NCBI GenBank assembly: GCA_946534455.1
Contig: CAMNCR010000083.1
Coordinates: 1 to 5,629, forward strand
Direction: 5' to 3'
Length of the DNA: 5,629 nucleotides
From: an uncultured Clostridia bacterium
GTDB lineage: Bacteria; Bacillota; Clostridia; Christensenellales; Aristaeellaceae
Part shown: piece by piece, positions 1-2,923 of the stretch
How positions within the stretch are numbered: position 1 is the first letter of the stretch
Layout: each line of letters starts with the position of its first letter
Program-made: the position numbers and the translations under genes
The notes under the pieces: model-generated
What the model saw: the letters and a program-made list of their open reading frames with translations, nothing else
The model's database searches: none
Told to the model about the DNA's origin: nothing

Positions 1-148
1 CCTCCACCACAGGCGCGGGCTCCTCCGCCACGGGAGTGCCTTCCTCAGCAACCACATTGTTATAGCCAACAGGGAACGAACAGAACAACAGTGCCAGCGC
101 GAGCAGCATGGACAGCCGGCTGACCCAGCGATGATTCCGCTTCAACAT
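1..148 (-). CDS. Exported protein of unknown function, N-terminal fragment
   Basis: The ATG at 148-146 is preceded by AAAGGAGG (165-158) at a 9-nt gap. Only the first 49 residues lie in the window; the frame runs open off the left edge. They show a classic Sec signal peptide: a basic start (MLKRNHRWVSR), a hydrophobic core of about 12 residues (SMLLALALLFC, continuing to about residue 25), and a possible signal peptidase I site after NVVA (about residue 34). There is no lipobox. What follows (EEGTPVAEEPAPVVE) is rich in Glu, Pro, Ala and Val, like the flexible spacer of wall-associated or secreted proteins. Nothing in the visible part identifies a catalytic domain, so no function is given. 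It is divergent from tadA and probably has its own promoter in 149-260. Export is well supported; everything beyond that is unknown. Confidence 0.8.
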   Translation of the reverse strand, partial: MLKRNHRWVSRLSMLLALALLFCSFPVGYNNVVAEEGTPVAEEPAPVVE

Positions 149-207
149 GATCCGTTCCCTCCTTTCTGATATGATCTTCGGGTCACACTCTCCCCGACTA
201 CACCCAT

Positions 208-216
208 ATTTTATCA
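208..216 (-). promoter_or_regulatory. Candidate extended -10 promoter for the leftward exported-protein gene
   Basis: Read on the minus strand, 216-208 gives TGATAAAAT, a TGn extension joined to a five-of-six match to TATAAT. Transcription would start near 201, leaving a leader of about 53 nt before the ATG at 148. No good -35 box sits 16-18 nt upstream (a run of C occupies that place), so the call rests on the extended -10 alone. A second, weaker option is TATAAC slightly upstream on the minus strand. Confidence 0.4.
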
Positions 217-249
217 CACCTGAGTTATATGGGGGGTTACATTCTGATT

Positions 250-300
250 CAGTTCTTAAAAAAATATGTTATTTTTGATGTTTTTTTTCAAAAAAAGGCT
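250..300. other. AT-rich tract in the divergent intergenic region
   Basis: This stretch is almost entirely A and T, with runs such as T8 next to A7, inside an otherwise GC-rich window. It lies between the leftward promoter candidate (208-216) and the -35 box of tadA (326-331). It is too far upstream (over 25 nt) to be a classical UP element touching the tadA -35 box. Phased A/T runs could still bend DNA or bind a nucleoid protein. There is no coding signal, and frames open here lack a ribosome binding site. Confidence 0.4.
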
Positions 301-325
301 TCTTCCTGTAATCTTTCCCCGAAGT

Positions 326-353
326 TTGACAAAAATGATTCCTGCGGTACAAT
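326..353 (+). promoter_or_regulatory. SigA-type promoter of tadA
   Basis: A perfect TTGACA (326-331) is followed after 16 nt by TACAAT (348-353), a five-of-six -10 box. The start site is predicted near 359-361, giving a very short leader of about 17 nt that consists mostly of the ribosome binding site. It probably drives tadA and, by read-through, the MBL-fold gene downstream. Its presence inside the open frame upstream of tadA also shows that this 5' extension is not coding. Confidence 0.8.
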
Positions 354-364
354 ACAGGAAAAGC

Positions 365-371
365 AGGAGGG
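365..371 (+). promoter_or_regulatory. Ribosome binding site fixing the tadA start
   Basis: AGGAGGG ends 5 nt before the ATG at 377. It sets the start of tadA at 377 rather than at the in-frame ATG at 266, which lacks a Shine-Dalgarno sequence and lies upstream of the promoter. Confidence 0.85.
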
Positions 372-376
372 AACGC

Positions 377-820
377 ATGAGCGGAATGAAGGTAGCCCTG
401 GCCGAAGCCAGAAAAGCCCTGGCAGAGGGGGAAATCCCCGTTGGAGCCGCGCTGTACTGCGGAGACAGGCTGCTCTGGGCGGATCATAACCGGCGGGAAC
501 AGCTGCATGATCCGACGGCCCATGCCGAAATGCTCTGCCTCCGGGAGGGCGCCCGGCAGCTGGGTGACTGGCGCCTGCAGGACTGTACACTGTATGTAAC
601 CCTGGAGCCCTGTCCCATGTGCGCCGGCGCCATGGTCATGAGCCGGGTCGGCCGATGCGTGTTCGGCGCCGCGGATCCGGAAAAGGGATGCTGCGGAAGC
701 GTCTATGATCTGCCCGCGGATCCGGCGCTGCACGGCGCAACGGTCTGGTCCTGCGGAGAGGGCGCGGAAGAATCGGAATCGTTGCTGCGACAATGCTTTC
801 AGGCCAGAAGAGCACCCTGA
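377..820 (+). CDS. tadA: tRNA-specific adenosine deaminase TadA
   Basis: TadA deaminates adenosine-34 to inosine in the tRNA anticodon (tRNA-Arg ACG in most bacteria), so that one tRNA reads several codons; it is a cytoplasmic zinc enzyme that acts as a homodimer. The 147-residue product is a full-length cytidine/deoxycytidylate deaminase fold. Visible signatures are the N-terminal helix and EIPVGA strand (19-24), N38, the PTAHAE motif with zinc ligand H49 and proton-shuttling E51, and the PCPMCAGA motif with zinc ligands C79 and C82. The downstream stretch FGAADPEKGCCGSVYDL is typical of TadA and separates it from plain cytidine deaminases. The start is set by the promoter and ribosome binding site just upstream; an in-frame extension to 266 would add 37 residues unlike the family. 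The next gene begins 41 nt on with no terminator between, so co-transcription is likely. Confidence 0.95.
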   Translation: MSGMKVALAEARKALAEGEIPVGAALYCGDRLLWADHNRREQLHDPTAHAEMLCLREGARQLGDWRLQDCTLYVTLEPCPMCAGAMVMSRVGRCVFGAADPEKGCCGSVYDLPADPALHGATVWSCGEGAEESESLLRQCFQARRAP

Positions 821-846
821 GAGCAGCAAAGAAAAACAGTCTGGAA

Positions 847-854
847 AGAGGAGG
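847..854 (+). promoter_or_regulatory. Ribosome binding site fixing the MBL-fold gene start
   Basis: AGAGGAGG lies 7 nt before the ATG at 862. It selects that start over the in-frame ATG at 793, which falls inside tadA and would put 23 polar residues ahead of the signal peptide. Confidence 0.85.
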
Positions 855-861
855 ATTGTAC

Positions 862-1713
862 ATGAGCGTTCGTTTGCTGCACGGCGGCTGGCTGTGCCTT
901 GTTCTGTGCCTGTTTCTGCTGTGCCCGGCGCTCAGCACTCTGGGAGAAGCCGAAAACGGGACCGGGCTTTCCCTCCTTGCCATCAACGTCGGCAAGGCGG
1001 ACGCGCTGCTGCTGCGCAGCGGAAGCACTGCCTATCTGATTGATACGGGTACAAAGAAAAGCTACGAGCAGCTGGAGCGCGTGCTGCGGCGCGAGGGGGT
1101 GGACCGGCTGACAGGGGTGCTGCTGACGCATACGGATTCGGACCATGTTGGCGGGTTGAAGCAGTTACTTGCTTCCGATATATCCGTCGACGCCGTGTAT
1201 GCATCCGCCTATTATAATAAGAAGAAACACCCCGCCGAAAAAGCCCTGAAGAAGAGTGATCAGGAGGTTCACTATCTGAAGGCCGGGGACAGCCTCCCGC
1301 TGGACGGCGGAACGCTGGAGGTGCTCGGGCCCCTGGAGCCCAACGACGCGAAGGAAAACTGCAATTCCCTGGTGCTGCTGGCCACGGGCGGCGGCGGCTC
1401 GATGCTGCTGACAGGGGACATGGAATTTCCGGAAGAGCAGTCCCTGCTGTCCGCGGGGCTGATTCCCCGGGCGGATGTGCTGAAGGTTGGCAATCACGGC
1501 GAGGGAGATGCCACGAGCGACGCGCTGATCGCGGCCGTTCAGCCGAAGCTGGCGGTCATCTCAACGAATACCGCCGAGGAACCGGACACGCCGGATCCCC
1601 GGGTTCTGACGCTGCTTTCCAGGTGGAAGGTGCCCGTTCTGCAGACACAGGAGGCTGAAAACGGCGTCCGGGTGACCCTGCTGGAGGGCAGAATCGAGAC
1701 CGCGCTGGAGTAA
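862..1713 (+). CDS. Exported ComEC-like metallo-beta-lactamase-fold hydrolase
   Basis: The 283-residue product has a signal peptide or membrane anchor (about residues 1-30, hydrophobic core LCLVLCLFLLCPALS) and then one MBL domain resembling the C-terminal domain of the DNA-uptake protein ComEC, without ComEC's membrane channel. Motifs in order: INVGKADALLL (41-51, the counterpart of the family's DVGQGDA), LIDTGT (59-64), THTDSDHVGG (89-98, metal ligands H90, D92, D94, H95), NSLVLL (168-173), LLTGDME (182-188, bridging D186) and VGNHGEGDATSD (209-220). In the last motif the usual HHGS is changed: N211 replaces the first His and H212 is kept. The likely role is an extracytoplasmic phosphodiesterase or nuclease; the substrate is unknown. 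Standalone proteins of this type are common in Clostridia and are often labelled competence proteins, but nothing here shows DNA uptake. It follows tadA by 41 nt and is probably in its operon. No terminator is visible after the stop. Confidence 0.85.
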   Translation: MSVRLLHGGWLCLVLCLFLLCPALSTLGEAENGTGLSLLAINVGKADALLLRSGSTAYLIDTGTKKSYEQLERVLRREGVDRLTGVLLTHTDSDHVGGLKQLLASDISVDAVYASAYYNKKKHPAEKALKKSDQEVHYLKAGDSLPLDGGTLEVLGPLEPNDAKENCNSLVLLATGGGGSMLLTGDMEFPEEQSLLSAGLIPRADVLKVGNHGEGDATSDALIAAVQPKLAVISTNTAEEPDTPDPRVLTLLSRWKVPVLQTQEAENGVRVTLLEGRIETALE

Positions 1714-1744
1714 TCAGCTCCGGATCCCGGTTTCGCGCTCCTGC

Positions 1745-1772
1745 AAAAAAAGAAAAGCGCATCAAGCGCTTT
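1745..1772 (-). terminator. Intrinsic terminator of rnpB
   Basis: On the minus strand the arms AAAGCGC (1772-1766) and GCGCTTT (1760-1754) close a five-base loop TTGAT. They are followed by TC and seven T (1751-1745). It begins 2 nt after the mature 3' end of the RNase P RNA. Read in the plus direction it lacks a T tract, so it should not stop transcription coming from the MBL-fold gene. Confidence 0.85.
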
Positions 1773-1774
1773 CT

Positions 1775-2119
1775 GATGTGCGAGCGTGACCGTAAGCCGG
1801 GTTCTGTATTGGACGGTCATCTATCCAGGCTCCGCGTCACCGCGGAGCTCAAGCGATTGCGGAGAACGCGGCGGGCCGCCGACATGCCTCCATTGCATCT
1901 TGCACCAGGTGGGGTTTACATCGCGGACGAGTTACCAGGCCGCGGGTGAGCTCTTACCTCGCCTTTCCATCCTTACCGCGCGGGGCGCGGCGGTTTCTTT
2001 CTGTTGCACTTTCCTTGGAGTCGCCTCCACCGGCCGTTAACCGGCACCCTTGCCCTGTGGTGCCCGGACTTTCCTCATGCCGCTGAACGGCACGCGACCA
2101 TCTGTTCACCTCGCACGTC
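1775..2119 (-). ncRNA. rnpB: RNase P RNA, class A
   Basis: This is the catalytic RNA of RNase P, which removes the 5' leader from precursor tRNAs together with the RnpA protein. The universal cores are plain on the minus strand: GAGGAAAGTCCGGGC (2076-2062) and ACAGAACCCGGCTTA (1807-1793), which form P4. The ends pair as P1: GACGTGCGAG (2119-2110) with CTCGCACATC (1784-1775), one C/A mismatch. P2 is GATGGTC with GACCGTC. P18 is an 8-bp stem with a GUGA tetraloop (1848-1829). GGTAAGAGCTCACC and GTAAACCCCACC are also present, and the GGGC/GCCC pairing of the P6 pseudoknot is kept, which marks class A. Length is about 345 nt. The usual L15 internal loop with its GGU motif appears to be missing (see findings). 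The 5' end agrees with the promoter-predicted start to within a few bases. The small open frames inside this region are not genes. Confidence 0.97.
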
Positions 2120-2123
2120 GGTC

Positions 2124-2153
2124 ATTTTATCCCCTGAAGGAGGCTTTTGTCAA
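2124..2153 (-). promoter_or_regulatory. SigA-type promoter of rnpB
   Basis: Read on the minus strand, TTGACA (2153-2148) is followed after 18 nt by TAAAAT (2129-2124); taking GATAAA as the -10 instead would give a 16-nt spacer. Predicted initiation at 2119-2117 coincides with the first base of the P1 helix. The -35 box overlaps the first base of the start codon of the divergent TraX-like gene, and the spacer contains that gene's ribosome binding site. Confidence 0.85.
2137..2143 (+). promoter_or_regulatory. Ribosome binding site of the TraX-like gene
   Basis: AAGGAGG lies 9 nt before the ATG at 2153. The in-frame TTG at 2147 is only 3 nt from it, too close, so ATG 2153 is preferred. The site lies wholly within the spacer of the rnpB promoter on the opposite strand. 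Confidence 0.8.
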
Positions 2154-2923
2154 TGACCATTCCTTCCGATCCAGCCCGGCCTGTCCGCAGCAGAGCCCCG
2201 GCCGGAAACACCGCCACCGTCTGGCTGAAGATCATCGCCCTGGTCTTCATGCTGATCGATCACAGCGGCAAAATGCTCTTCGGCAACATGAACGAAATGC
2301 GGATGCTGGGACGGATTGCCTTTCCGATCTATGCCTGGTGCATGATCGTCGGCTTTCACTACACCCGGAGCGTTCCAAAGTATCTGCTGCGCCTGCTCGC
2401 CGTCGGTCTGGTTTCCCAGCCGCTGTATATGGTCGCGCTGAATCATCCCTGGAATGAGCCCAACATTATGCTGACGCTGGTGCTGGGGCTGTGCGCCCTG
2501 TGGGGAATCCGGGAGAAGCGCCTGGGCAGCCAGATCTGGGCGCCGGCAGCCTGCATCATGCTCGCTTCGCTCCTTCATGCGGACTACGGCTGGCGCGGCA
2601 TCCTGCTGATGATGCTGCTCTACGCGGTGCAGGACAGCCGAAGCGGAATCGCGGCGGTCATGGTTTCCTTCTTCCTCTTCTGGGGAACCTCCTATGGGCT
2701 GACACGGTCCATTTTCGGCCTGCAGCTGCCCTGGGACCGGCTGCCGGGATTCATTTCCTCCCCCCTGCAGTCGTTCTTCCGCCTGGAAACCTTCAGCCTT
2801 CTGAGCCTGCCGCTGATCCTGATTCCCTTTCCGAAGGATCTGCGCCTGCCCCGCTGGGTCGGCTACGCGCTGTACCCCGGACACCTTCTGCTCCTGCTCC
2901 TGCTGGAAAAGATCTTCCTATAG
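2153..2923 (+). CDS. TraX-family integral membrane protein
   Basis: The 256-residue polytopic protein has a polar N-terminal tail (1-22) and about seven or eight hydrophobic segments (roughly 24-42, 55-68, 78-96, 104-118, 128-142, 148-160, 165-183, 211-226, 237-255). Family signatures are LKIIALVFMLIDHSGKM (25-41), the GRIAFPIYAW block (53-62), GFHYTRS (67-73), KYLLRLLAVGLVSQPLY (76-92), N104 in the PNIMLTLVLG block, DYGWRG (144-149) and a C-terminal YPGHLLL (241-247). The founding member, TraX of the F plasmid, acetylates the N terminus of conjugative pilin; chromosomal homologues in Bacillota have no settled substrate. No conjugation or pilus gene is present here, so a general membrane acyltransferase role is only an inference. 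The gene diverges from rnpB, whose promoter overlaps its start, and I see no convincing promoter of its own. Its last codon and stop overlap the end of the convergent GTPase-nuclease gene. Confidence 0.85.
   Translation: MTIPSDPARPVRSRAPAGNTATVWLKIIALVFMLIDHSGKMLFGNMNEMRMLGRIAFPIYAWCMIVGFHYTRSVPKYLLRLLAVGLVSQPLYMVALNHPWNEPNIMLTLVLGLCALWGIREKRLGSQIWAPAACIMLASLLHADYGWRGILLMMLLYAVQDSRSGIAAVMVSFFLFWGTSYGLTRSIFGLQLPWDRLPGFISSPLQSFFRLETFSLLSLPLILIPFPKDLRLPRWVGYALYPGHLLLLLLLEKIFL

Noticed and set aside
1829..1848. Perfect inverted repeat with an 8-bp stem as a possible operator or terminator
   Set aside because: It is the P18 helix of RNase P RNA with a GUGA tetraloop.
1786..2040. Open frames within the rnpB region
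   Set aside because: The region is fully explained by a structured RNase P RNA; these frames have no ribosome binding site or protein similarity.
2103..2130. Possible plus-strand promoter for the TraX-like gene (TGTTCA and TTTTAT)
   Set aside because: The match is three of six and four of six, and the start site would fall on the ribosome binding site; too weak to report as a feature.
2150..2884. Minus-strand open frame (244 codons) opposite the TraX-like gene
   Set aside because: It is a Gln/Gly/Ala-rich shadow of a well-supported membrane protein, has no family resemblance, and its 3' part runs into the rnpB promoter.
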